From Flavobacterium zepuense (GTDB lineage: Bacteria > Bacteroidota > Bacteroidia > Flavobacteriales > Flavobacteriaceae), in assembly GCF_007097145.1 (NCBI RefSeq), contig NZ_VJVZ01000002.1, positions 480,341-544,340 on the forward strand: DNA of 64,000 nt, in the 5' to 3' direction. Of the stretch, positions 26,803 to 34,908 are shown in pieces. The notes beneath the pieces were generated by a model that had not been told where the DNA came from, did no database searches, and was given only the letters and a program-made list of their open reading frames with translations. The position numbers and the translations under genes are program-made. Every line of letters starts with the position of its first letter. The first letter of the stretch is position 1.

Positions 26803-28524
26803 ATGAGAAAATTTACCTCCTCTATAATTTTGATTTTATATTTTACTGCTGTGGCTCAAAATCCCGCAATTAAAAGGGCAGCTACTATAACAAATAGCGC
26901 GGAGAACCCTTTTACCAGCAAAGATCTTACAGTGGTAAACACCATTGCAGATATGCAAAAACTAACCCTTACTGCCAACGCAAATAACAAACTTATATAC
27001 GTTAAGGGTTACTTTGAGCCCGGAGACGATGGAGGCGGACTTTTTATTTATAAACATGGTAATGAGCAGCCTACCAACATGGGTACTATATTTGATGCCA
27101 AAACAGGGCGCTGGCTGCGCCAATATTCCGGATATATGAATGTGGCTTACTTTGGGGTGCTAAGAGCATGGGAGCAGAAAGGTGGCATATCAGTTTCCGA
27201 CAGAATACAGAACATGATCGATTTTGCATCGGCAAACAGCATCTATAGTGAGCAAAGTGATGTAACCATTTATTTCCCTAACGGCCAGTATTTTATAGAT
27301 AAGCCACTGATTATTAAAGACAGGGTTAAGCTTTTGGGCAGCCCCGGTACACTGCTAACCAATAAAGGCGACAAGTACGACTATATGTTTACCCTTGATA
27401 AAGGACCCGTTACCCATGTAAGGATGGAAAACTTCCATATAAACTGCAACAAGCAAAAGGGAGTTGGAGGCATGCATTTTAAAGCTGCATTTACTAAAGA
27501 AGGTATGCAGCATGGAGGGCTATGGGATGCCGTTTTTAAAAACATATTTATTACAGAAGCCTCAAATCCAGGCATTTATTTGGAAGGTGGTGAAGCATCG
27601 CAGGGTTTTAACCTGCCCCACCAGTTCATCATCTTTGAGAATGTAAGGGTAACCCGCATTAACCCTAAAGAGCCATCGCTTAAAATGACTGGCTATAACG
27701 CTAACATGACCTTTACCAACTGCGAGTTCAGGAATGCCGATACTATGCCTACCCCCGCAGAAAACTGCATAGACGGGGCCTGTATACTCATAACTTCTAA
27801 CGATATGCCCCCTACACAGGAGGGGTCTTATGCTATATCATTCATAAATTCGGGCTTTGGGGGTTATTCAAGATACGGAGCGGTAATCACAAACTCTAAA
27901 CAAATTACGTTTGATACCGGCTTTTACGAAGGCATGGATACAGCTTTTAAGATACTGAACTGCAAGCACATACAAATTATAAACAACCGTTTTGCCAATG
28001 CCGCGGGGGCGGGGTCTTTAAACGAAAGCTTCTCGCACACAGGCAATTCCGGGTCACTTTTCGAGATAGAAAACAGCAACGTTACCATTGCAAACAACCA
28101 CCATGATGTATCGCAAATCGACTATCCTTCGCTGCCAAATCAGTACTTTATTATAGGCAACGGTAACGATAATACTATTGATAATCAGAATAATACATTC
28201 AGGATTCCGGAGCTTGGCAAGACAAAAGGCACCCTGCAAACCATACAGCCGGTGTATCAAACGTTAGATGTTGGTAGTAAGAAAGTTGTGCAGGTAACCT
28301 CATCAAGCTACGGTACGGTAGATATTTCAACTATTTATGGCGATATCGCCACCGGCGAAACCCTATTTATACAGGTAAGTGGCTGTAAATTAAGGTTTTT
28401 GTCTTCCGATACCGGAAACAGCGGCGGCAACCTTATGCTCAACGGCGAGGGATCGCTAACTGTTAACGATGGGCAATCGGTAATGTTTATAAAGGTGGAA
28501 AACAACTTTCAATTGGTACGGTAG
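26803..28524 (+). CDS. Exported parallel beta-helix protein (pectate-lyase-3-like)
   Basis: 573 residues with a signal peptide (MRKFTSSIILILYFTAVAQ). The N-terminal part includes YVKGYFEPGDDGGGLFIYKH and DAKTGRWLRQYSGY MNVAYFGV, typical of the Pectate_lyase_3/GH55-like fold. Successive short strands follow, as in a right-handed beta-helix (VRMENFHINCN, FENVRVTRIN, MTFTNCEFRN, ITFDTGFYEG, IQIINNRFANA, VTIANNHHDV). A small C-terminal beta domain closes it. Such proteins bind or cleave polysaccharides. No catalytic residues are certain, there is no T9SS tail and no polysaccharide-utilisation neighbours. Alternative: a surface glycan-binding protein. Confidence 0.75.
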   Translation: MRKFTSSIILILYFTAVAQNPAIKRAATITNSAENPFTSKDLTVVNTIADMQKLTLTANANNKLIYVKGYFEPGDDGGGLFIYKHGNEQPTNMGTIFDAKTGRWLRQYSGYMNVAYFGVLRAWEQKGGISVSDRIQNMIDFASANSIYSEQSDVTIYFPNGQYFIDKPLIIKDRVKLLGSPGTLLTNKGDKYDYMFTLDKGPVTHVRMENFHINCNKQKGVGGMHFKAAFTKEGMQHGGLWDAVFKNIFITEASNPGIYLEGGEASQGFNLPHQFIIFENVRVTRINPKEPSLKMTGYNANMTFTNCEFRNADTMPTPAENCIDGACILITSNDMPPTQEGSYAISFINSGFGGYSRYGAVITNSKQITFDTGFYEGMDTAFKILNCKHIQIINNRFANAAGAGSLNESFSHTGNSGSLFEIENSNVTIANNHHDVSQIDYPSLPNQYFIIGNGNDNTIDNQNNTFRIPELGKTKGTLQTIQPVYQTLDVGSKKVVQVTSSSYGTVDISTIYGDIATGETLFIQVSGCKLRFLSSDTGNSGGNLMLNGEGSLTVNDGQSVMFIKVENNFQLVR

Positions 28525-28526
28525 TA

Positions 28527-28637
28527 GCCAAAAAAGGGCTTAATATTTCACTTTTGGATTTTGAAATGGGCAAACTTGGGTCAAAAATCAGGGCTAAAAA
28601 AGCCAAAAAAGCATAATATTTCACTTTTGGATTCTGA
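28527..28637 (+). repeat. Direct repeat of about 37 bases, period about 75
   Basis: The first copy runs 28527-28564 and the second 28602-28637. Both share GCCAAAAAAG at the left, then TAATATTTCACTTTTGGATT and TGA; the second is slightly shorter. Confidence 0.85.
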
Positions 28638-28786
28638 GTTTCCAACATTCCTATATCGAAAAATTATTCAAGTTACGTTCCAACAGCAAATCTTCAAAAC
28701 CGGTTGAAATTTTTCACGATATATCGTTATTTACGAAAACGCAAAAAATCAGAAAGAAAATTTTAAAAATAACAGCATTGTAAATC

Positions 28787-28870
28787 TCGACACAAATTTC
28801 ACAAATTGGCACGAATTCAAAAAATCCATAAATTTGAGAAAATTCGTAAAATTCGTGAAATTCGTGTCGA
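28787..28870. repeat. Long imperfect inverted repeat (stem-loop unit, copy 1)
   Basis: The left arm 28787-28817 and the right arm 28841-28870 are near-complementary over about 30 bases. In the outer 21 bases only two positions differ, both as C/T changes. The core motif is AATTCGTGAAATTCGTGTCG and its complement. Confidence 0.85.
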
Positions 28871-28911
28871 CCTTTTTTCATCAGCAAAAATCATAGCAAA
28901 AATTTTCATGA

Positions 28912-28978
28912 TACAAATTCCACAAATTTGGACGGATCAAAATCCATCAATCTGAGAAAATTCGTGAAATTCGTGTCG
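28912..28978. repeat. Stem-loop unit, copy 2
   Basis: Repeats the arrangement of copy 1: an ACAAATTCCACAAATT left arm, an AATCCATCAATCTGAG middle and the exact right-arm core AATTCGTGAAATTCGTGTCG (28959-28978). It is shorter by one internal 9-base step. Confidence 0.8.
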
Positions 28979-29057
28979 TCATTCTTAATCCTGAAAATCT
29001 ACAACAAAATAACCTCGTCATACCGCTAACTGCCCATTATTCCCGAAATTTGCCCCC

Positions 29058-30239
29058 ATGAATACATCTATTACAAAAACCCAAATAACGGTTATGAGTG
29101 TGGCGGCAGGTATTTGTGTGGCTAACATTTACTACAACCAGCCCATCTTAAAAGATATAGCGCTAAATTTCAAAGTAACCGAAAGCAAAGCCGGCATCAT
29201 ATCGGTACTGGCGCAGGCCGGTTACGGACTGGGACTGTTCTTCCTTACGCCACTGGGCGACAAGGTAAACCGCAAAAAACTTATCCTTACCCTCATGATC
29301 GCCTTAGTAGCGGTGCTGGTGGGCATTACCTTTGTGCAAAACTTCTTCTGGCTGTGCATCTTTAGCCTGCTCACGGGCCTGCTGGGCGTTGCCGCGCAGG
29401 TTATACTGCCCATGGCTGCAAGTATGGATAGCCAAAACCGGGGCCGCAATGTGGGCATCATTTTTACAGGAATATTGGTAGGCATTCTTGCCGCACGGGT
29501 GTTTAGCGGCTTTATTGCCGAATGGCTCAACTGGCGCTACGTGTACGGAATTTCGGCGGGTATGGTGGTTGTAAGCACGGTTATGATACAACTGGCGCTG
29601 CCCAACGTAACCCCCGGCTTTAAGGGCAACTACGGCAGCCTGCTAAGCAGCACCCTTTACCAGTTTAAGCGTTTCCCGCTGCTGCGCAAAACCGCCCTGC
29701 TGGGCGCACTGGCCTTTGGCATCTTTTGCTCGTTCTGGACAACCCTCACGTTTCAGCTTGGGGCCAGCCCGTTCAACTTTAAGTCAGATGTTATAGGGCT
29801 CTTCGGCATCCTTGCCATAGCCGCCGCATTGTTGGCACCCCTGTTTGGCAAACTGGCCGATAAAGGCAATCCTGCCCGTGCACAGCTTATATCGATAAGT
29901 TTAGTATTGGTAAGCATCGTGTTAGTAAAAGTCTGCCCCACATCGGTAGCCGCGTTTATTGTAGCGGTATTGCTGTTAGATGTTGGCGTACAGGCCACGC
30001 AGGTAACCAACGTTGCTACTATTTATACGCTGGATGAAACCGCGCACAGCCGCATTAACACCGCCTACATGACCACTTATTTTATAGGCGGCGCACTGGG
30101 CAGCTTTGTAGGCATACAATGCTGGAACGCCGGGGGCTGGCAAATGGTAACATGGCAGTTGCTGCTGTGGTGTGTGCTGGCGTTGGGGATTGTGGTGTGG
30201 GGAGCAACACAAGTAAACGGCAGGAAATCCGGAGTTTAA
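29058..30239 (+). CDS. MFS transporter, drug-efflux type
   Basis: 393 residues with about 12 membrane helices. The MFS motif A loop is LTPLGDKVNRKKLIL, followed by GRNVGIIFTGILVGILAARVFSGFIAEW in helix 5. The C-terminal half repeats the fold (LAPLFGKLADKGNPARAQ). The closest known group is the YgaY/Bcr-like sugar or drug efflux permeases. By eye its base composition is richer in G and C than many neighbours. It is not in an obvious operon. Substrate unknown. Confidence 0.9.
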   Translation: MNTSITKTQITVMSVAAGICVANIYYNQPILKDIALNFKVTESKAGIISVLAQAGYGLGLFFLTPLGDKVNRKKLILTLMIALVAVLVGITFVQNFFWLCIFSLLTGLLGVAAQVILPMAASMDSQNRGRNVGIIFTGILVGILAARVFSGFIAEWLNWRYVYGISAGMVVVSTVMIQLALPNVTPGFKGNYGSLLSSTLYQFKRFPLLRKTALLGALAFGIFCSFWTTLTFQLGASPFNFKSDVIGLFGILAIAAALLAPLFGKLADKGNPARAQLISISLVLVSIVLVKVCPTSVAAFIVAVLLLDVGVQATQVTNVATIYTLDETAHSRINTAYMTTYFIGGALGSFVGIQCWNAGGWQMVTWQLLLWCVLALGIVVWGATQVNGRKSGV

Positions 30240-30290
30240 AAAGCCTCAACTATTTTCCGAAAGGAATTGATACTAATCAACCAAAAAGTC

Positions 30291-30320
30291 GGGGGGGGGT
30301 AACTACTCAAAAGTAGTTAC
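30291..30320. repeat. Nine-G tract fused to a 9-bp hairpin
   Basis: Nine consecutive G (30291-30299) run directly into GTAACTACT-CAAA-AGTAGTTAC (30299-30320), a perfect 9-bp stem with a 4-base loop. No T-run follows on either strand. Confidence 0.9.
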
Positions 30321-30358
30321 TTAAAAAATATTGCCTTTCCTAAAAATCTTCAACTACA

Positions 30359-30374
30359 TGAACTTTTAAGTTCA
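30359..30374. promoter_or_regulatory. 16-base palindrome upstream of the DUF1330 gene
   Basis: TGAACTT-TT-AAGTTCA has perfect 7-base arms. It sits about 75 bases before the start of the DUF1330/Crp pair and could be an operator, for example for the adjacent Crp/Fnr regulator. Confidence 0.45.
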
Positions 30375-30449
30375 GGATTGTTCATTCATTTGTAATGTGT
30401 TGTAAACACGCACAAATTCAGAATGAAGTATAATTTTTATAAAAGGAAA

Positions 30450-30794
30450 ATGATAAAACTACCTAACTTTACAGCAAACGATGGCCCGGTAACAATGGTT
30501 AACCTCTTAAAATATAATGATAAAGAGTATTACTTTAATACGTACATACCTGCCTTTGAGAAAGTGACACAACAACTTGGCATTACCGGGGTTAAAGTTG
30601 TACTGGCTAACAAGGTAATTGCACCGGTTTTGGCTCCCGAAGATGTGTACTGGGATGCTATAGTATTGGTAGAATACCCCAGTGCCGATGCGTTTAAAAG
30701 GATTGCCGAAAGCGAACTATACCATGAAATTGCCGACCCGCACCGCCTAAAAGCAACAAAAGAGCTGCACTTGTTTATGACACAACCCATGTGA
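30450..30794 (+). CDS. DUF1330-family small protein
   Basis: 114 residues with a dimeric alpha/beta-barrel-like pattern: GPVTMVNLLKYND, FEKVTQQLGITGVKVVLANK, YWDAIVLVEYPSADAFKRIAES and HRLKATKELHLF. This corresponds to DUF1330/ABM-like folds. The ATG at 30450 follows a purine-rich AAAAGGAAA and starts the domain directly; a 9-codon longer start exists at 30423. It is followed 16 bases later by a Crp/Fnr regulator on the same strand, so the two probably form an operon. Biochemical role unknown. Confidence 0.82.
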   Translation: MIKLPNFTANDGPVTMVNLLKYNDKEYYFNTYIPAFEKVTQQLGITGVKVVLANKVIAPVLAPEDVYWDAIVLVEYPSADAFKRIAESELYHEIADPHRLKATKELHLFMTQPM

Positions 30795-30810
30795 TTTAAT
30801 AGCTGATTTT

Positions 30811-31386
30811 ATGTACGACCTGATTTTATCTAATTTTGCAATGCACATTAAGCTCTCGGCAGAAGAAGAGCAGTATGTAGTTGCAAAGATTAAACATAAA
30901 ACAGTTACAAAGCGCACAACATTACTATCACCGGGCGAGGTTAACCGTTATATTTACTTTGTTAACAAAGGTTGCCTGCGTGTTTTTTATACCGATAAGA
31001 ACGGCCTTGAGCACAACCTTAACTTTTGCCCGGAAAATTGGTGGGCTTGCGATATTGTAAGCTTTTTTAAGGAACGCCCCGCTGTAAACGCCATTCAGGC
31101 GCTTGAAGACACCGAACTTTTTTGTTTTAGCTTTTCTCAAATAGAGGAGATTTTTAACGACATACCAAAGTTTCAGCGTTTTTTCCTGGTTTTAACGCAA
31201 AACGGCTACGACCTTTTACAGCGGCGTATTACCTATAACCTCTCACTTACTGCCCAAGAACGCTACATGAGGTTCCGGAAGCAGTACCCCGGCCTTGAAC
31301 AGCGCATTGCACAAAAACATATTGCTGCTTTTTTGGGTATTACTCCCGCTTTTTTAAGCATGATGCGTAAAGAAAAAGGTATATAA
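30811..31386 (+). CDS. Crp/Fnr-family transcriptional regulator (second copy)
   Basis: 191 residues. Jelly-roll sensor domain (LLSPGEVNRYIYFVNKGCLR, HNLNFCPENWWACDIVSFFK) and C-terminal HTH (IAQKHIAAFLGITPAFLSMMRKEKGI). Same architecture as the regulator at 23357 (IPQHMIASYLGITPETITRIRR) but diverged. The HTH carries SMM where the paralogue has TRI, so the operators should differ. No Fe-S cysteines of the FNR type. Downstream of the DUF1330 gene, with 16 bases between. Confidence 0.9.
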   Translation: MYDLILSNFAMHIKLSAEEEQYVVAKIKHKTVTKRTTLLSPGEVNRYIYFVNKGCLRVFYTDKNGLEHNLNFCPENWWACDIVSFFKERPAVNAIQALEDTELFCFSFSQIEEIFNDIPKFQRFFLVLTQNGYDLLQRRITYNLSLTAQERYMRFRKQYPGLEQRIAQKHIAAFLGITPAFLSMMRKEKGI

Positions 31387-31514
31387 TGCAGTACGAAAAT
31401 TCATTAGGTGTTACGTAGCCAGCCGCTTGCGTAGTCAGCGGAATACTGTAGGCTATACCCGGATGGCTAATAACATAAAATGGCTTAGGTAAAATGGGAG
31501 GGTAAAGTTGACTG

Positions 31515-32372
31515 CTACCAAGTATTTTGTTGCTTTTTCAACACCTTACGAATATCACTCTTTAATATAGTTTTGACCACATGTAAATAATCTGTCACCA
31601 GTTCTTGTAGCTTAATAGGGCGTGTAGGTACAAAGTCAAGATAATGGTAACTATTTTTACTTTTTAAATTGAGTTCAACTTTAAATTCGTGGTAGTCCTC
31701 AAAATGTAATGTTTCTAAATATTGAATTATATCATTGAAATCACTTCTCGATTTGGAAATTCTTATTGTAAGCCTGGAATCAAACATTGCATCTCCAAAA
31801 GGAAATAAGCCAGAACCAAAAACATAGGTAGCAGTTGCATTAAATTTAGCATCCCAAAATTTGTTTTCAAAAGCATCTAATATTTTTCCAACTTGATACT
31901 CATTGAAAAATATAGTTTTTTCGGTAATATTCTGAGTTATTTTGTTCGATTGCTCTTTAGCAATCTTCTTTACATCAACAATATACCTATTAACAAAATC
32001 TACTAATTCTTTGCGCTCGTGTTTTGCCTCCGTTTTATAGGCGATGTCAATCGAATTTATATCAGAGTATAGTAAAAGATTGAGTGATGTTACAATACCA
32101 TAATCATCATTAATATAAACCTTTGCATGTAAATCATCAATAAGTATCGGATGAATACCAATGCTCGTTAAGAAAGACATATCCTGTTTTGCATTTCTAC
32201 GAGCAATAAATGTGATCTTAAGCCCTCTTTCAACAGCTTTTTGAAGACACTTTCGCATCTTATCCCACTTAGATAGATCAACGTAAGGAGACACAATTAT
32301 TACCTCCTTATCGGCATCCTGTATCAAGGTCATAATTTTAGAAGCTATCTCTAATGGCGGAATAAAAATCAT
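31515..32372 (-). CDS. Phospholipase-D-like nuclease-fold protein
   Basis: 285 residues. The N-terminal half has the PLD-like fold: EVIIVSPYVDLSKWDKM, then ITFIARRN and the HxK(x)4D element LHAKVYIND followed by GIVTSLNL. Only one HKD motif is present, as in nucleases or phosphodiesterases that act as dimers. The C-terminal half (from about residue 170) has no family I can name. By eye the gene is more AT-rich than its neighbours, which suggests transfer. The start at 32372 follows a TATATTTG -7 box; a longer TTG frame at 32417 would contain that box. Confidence 0.8.
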   Translation of the reverse strand: MIFIPPLEIASKIMTLIQDADKEVIIVSPYVDLSKWDKMRKCLQKAVERGLKITFIARRNAKQDMSFLTSIGIHPILIDDLHAKVYINDDYGIVTSLNLLLYSDINSIDIAYKTEAKHERKELVDFVNRYIVDVKKIAKEQSNKITQNITEKTIFFNEYQVGKILDAFENKFWDAKFNATATYVFGSGLFPFGDAMFDSRLTIRISKSRSDFNDIIQYLETLHFEDYHEFKVELNLKSKNSYHYLDFVPTRPIKLQELVTDYLHVVKTILKSDIRKVLKKQQNTW

Positions 32373-32397
32373 AAAGAAATGGTTTACAAGTCGCAGC

Positions 32398-32405
32398 CAA
32401 ATATA
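32398..32405 (-). promoter_or_regulatory. -7 promoter element of the PLD-like gene
   Basis: TATATTTG on the minus strand, ending 25 bases before the chosen ATG at 32372. Confidence 0.55.
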
Positions 32406-32543
32406 ATATTTTAACAAACATCTAATAATTATAATTTAAACTTCATTTATGAAATGATGTCCCCACCCCAAAAACCTAAACAACATCCCCAAAAACCTAA
32501 AACAAAAGTCTGTGCCGCGTTAGGGTAAGAAATGTTTGTGGCG

Positions 32544-32551
32544 TATCTTTA
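32544..32551 (+). promoter_or_regulatory. Possible -7 element of cydA
   Basis: TATCTTTA differs from TAnnTTTG only at the last base and lies 23 bases before the cydA ATG. Confidence 0.4.
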
Positions 32552-32574
32552 CTACGCCTAAACAACACCGCTTC

Positions 32575-33879
32575 ATGGATAATTTAGATGCAGCCCGAAT
32601 GCAAATGGCATTCACCCTCATTTTTCATATTGTTTTTGCCTGTATAGGTATGGTAATGCCCTTTTTTATGGTCATTTCGCACTACAAATGGCTAAAAACC
32701 CGCAAGCCCCAATTTTTAACCCTAACCAAATCCTGGCAAAAAGGCGTAGCCATATTTTTTGTTACGGGTGCAGTATCCGGCACCGCACTTTCGTTCGAGC
32801 TCGGCCTGCTGTGGCCTAACTTTATGAAGTACGCCGGGCCCATCATCGGCATGCCGTTTTCGTTAGAAGGTGCCGCCTTTTTTATAGAGGCCGTGGCACT
32901 GGGCTTTTACCTGTACGGGTGGAACAAAATACCCGAACGCTTTCACCTGCTCACAGGTGTAATCGTAGGGCTCTCCGGGGTGCTTTCGGGTATACTGGTG
33001 GTTTCGGCCAACAGCTGGATGAATTCCCCCAGCGGATTTGACTACATTAACGGGCAGTTTATTAACATAGACCCCGTTGCTGCCTTTTTAAACGACGCCT
33101 GGTTTGCACAGGCCCTGCACATGACGCTCGCTGCCTTTGCCGCAACATCATTCGCCGTGGCAGGCATACACGCCTGGCAAATTTATAAGGGCAGGAACAC
33201 CCTTGTACACAAAACCGCTTTTAATATTGCCATAGTATTTGGCGCTGTAGCCGCACTGTTACAGCCCCTTAGCGGCGACTATTCCGCCAAGGATATTGCC
33301 GAACGCCAGCCTGCCAAGCTCGCCGCCCTTGAGGCGCACTACGAAACCGAGAAAGGCGCACCGCTGTACATAGGCGGTATCGTGAACGAAGAAACCCACG
33401 AGGTTACCCATAAAATAGAAATCCCCAAAGCCTTATCATTCTTAGCGTTTGGCGACTTTGATGCCGAGGTGAAGGGCCTTAACGACTTCCCTGAACAGGA
33501 CCGCCCGCCGGTTGCCATTACGCACTACGCGTTTCAGGTTATGGTGGGGCTGGGCACGCTGCTTATGCTGGCCTCTGCCATATACCTTATAAGCCTTAAA
33601 AAGCGCAAATGGCAGGACAGCAAACGCTACTGGCTGTACTTTGCCGTTATGGCGCCCGTTGGCTTTTTAGCCCTCGAAGCCGGCTGGATCGTAACCGAAG
33701 TTGGCCGCCAGCCCTGGATCATCCATAACGTTATGCGCACTAAAGATGCCGTTACACCCATGCCGGGCATGATATACAGTTTTTACATGTATGTGGTGCT
33801 GTATGTTATCCTGTCCATCTCGGTTACCTGGCTTATGGCGCGCCAGATAAAAGTGCTTAACACCACCCAAAACTCATAA
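32575..33879 (+). CDS. cydA: Cytochrome bd ubiquinol oxidase subunit I
   Basis: 434 residues. Multi-helix membrane subunit carrying the haems. The start MDNLDAARMQMAFTLIFHIVF contains the conserved His of the haem d site, and LLWPNFMKYAGPIIGMPFSLEGAAFFIEA is a family signature. ILVVSANSWMNSPSGF and GRQPWIIHNVMRTKDAVT match the C-terminal haem and Q-loop regions. The Q-loop is of the short type, without the long insert of the E. coli enzyme. The ATG at 32575 is preferred to a TTG at 32536, whose extension carries the -7 element. Three bases separate it from cydB. Confidence 0.96.
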   Translation: MDNLDAARMQMAFTLIFHIVFACIGMVMPFFMVISHYKWLKTRKPQFLTLTKSWQKGVAIFFVTGAVSGTALSFELGLLWPNFMKYAGPIIGMPFSLEGAAFFIEAVALGFYLYGWNKIPERFHLLTGVIVGLSGVLSGILVVSANSWMNSPSGFDYINGQFINIDPVAAFLNDAWFAQALHMTLAAFAATSFAVAGIHAWQIYKGRNTLVHKTAFNIAIVFGAVAALLQPLSGDYSAKDIAERQPAKLAALEAHYETEKGAPLYIGGIVNEETHEVTHKIEIPKALSFLAFGDFDAEVKGLNDFPEQDRPPVAITHYAFQVMVGLGTLLMLASAIYLISLKKRKWQDSKRYWLYFAVMAPVGFLALEAGWIVTEVGRQPWIIHNVMRTKDAVTPMPGMIYSFYMYVVLYVILSISVTWLMARQIKVLNTTQNS

Positions 33880-33882
33880 ATT

Positions 33883-34908
33883 ATGCTGTATGTAGTGTTG
33901 TTTTTTACCGTATTGTCGTTCTTCTTGTACGTGCTTTTGGGTGGCGCCGACTTTGGTGCGGGCATACTCGAAATGTTCTCGGCCCCCGACCATAAAAAGT
34001 CGATTAAAAAGACGGTGTACAGTGTATTAGGCCCCGTTTGGGAAGCCAACCACATCTGGATCATTATCCTTATCGTTATTTTGTGGATAGCCTTTCCGGC
34101 ATTTTACAACGTGGTAATTATTTACCTGCACATTCCGCTTACACTGGTGCTATTGGGAATCACGCTGCGCGGGGTAGCATTTGTTTTTCGCCATTATGAT
34201 GCCGTTAAAGACAAAAGCCAGCATCTGTACGACCGTATGTTTGAGTTTTCGTGCCTGGTTACCCCTATTTTCCTGGGGATGACGTTCGGCACCCTCCTGC
34301 ACGGCGACATAATGTTATTGGAAGACTCCCCCAAAGCTGACTTCTACGCCCTGTACGTACACCCGTGGCTGCAACCGTTTCCCATACTAACGGGGTTCTT
34401 TTTCAGCGCGCTGTGTGTGTTTCTCTCTGCTACGTTTTTAATAGGTGAAGCTAAAGATTATGAGAAACGCATGTACATGCGCAAAGCGGCCTTTGCAACC
34501 GTTGTGGTAGTGGTATTGGGTATGGCAACTATACTTTCAGGCTACGTAGCGGGTAACAATTTTACACAGGAGTTTCTCTCCAACTACTACGCCATTGGTG
34601 CCGTGGCACTCTCCGGATTGCTGCTTTACCCTTTGTGGAAGAGCATTCGCATAGGCAGAATCATCTGGTGCCGCTTTTTTGCAGGGTTACAGGTGCTGCT
34701 TATATTGTTTGCAGCCATTGGTACGCACTTTCCTAACCTCATCATTACAAGAAGTGGCGAGATTAGCCTGCTCGCCAACCGTGCCCCCCAAAGCGTTATC
34801 AGCGTTTTGGGCATCTCGTTAATCATTGGGGGACTATTAATTATTCCCGGATTACTGCACCTTTTAAAATCTTTCAGGATGATAAAAATATTGGAGGAAA
34901 GGGATTAA
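33883..34908 (+). CDS. cydB: Cytochrome bd ubiquinol oxidase subunit II
   Basis: 341 residues with about eight membrane helices. LLGGADFGAGILEMF, GPVWEANHIWIIILIVILW and TLRGVAFVFRHYDAV match the CydB family. Together with CydA it reduces oxygen to water at low oxygen tension. I see no cydX-like peptide between cydB and the next gene. Its end overlaps the convergent receiver gene by 4 bases. Confidence 0.96.
   Translation: MLYVVLFFTVLSFFLYVLLGGADFGAGILEMFSAPDHKKSIKKTVYSVLGPVWEANHIWIIILIVILWIAFPAFYNVVIIYLHIPLTLVLLGITLRGVAFVFRHYDAVKDKSQHLYDRMFEFSCLVTPIFLGMTFGTLLHGDIMLLEDSPKADFYALYVHPWLQPFPILTGFFFSALCVFLSATFLIGEAKDYEKRMYMRKAAFATVVVVVLGMATILSGYVAGNNFTQEFLSNYYAIGAVALSGLLLYPLWKSIRIGRIIWCRFFAGLQVLLILFAAIGTHFPNLIITRSGEISLLANRAPQSVISVLGISLIIGGLLIIPGLLHLLKSFRMIKILEERD

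Larger units (their letters stand above)
28525..29057 (+). other. Repeat-rich non-coding spacer of 533 bases
   Basis: AT-rich region without a credible gene. It contains a direct repeat of about 37 bases (28527-28564 and 28602-28637) and two tandem copies of a stem-loop unit (28787-28870 and 28912-28978). The rest is low-complexity A/T. Confidence 0.85.

Noticed and set aside
28787..28978. CRISPR array
   Set aside because: Only two units, with arms forming inverted repeats and no regular unique spacers; no cas genes nearby.
30299..30320. Hairpin after the MFS gene as an intrinsic terminator
   Set aside because: The stem is good but there is no T-run on either strand; a G-tract precedes it instead.
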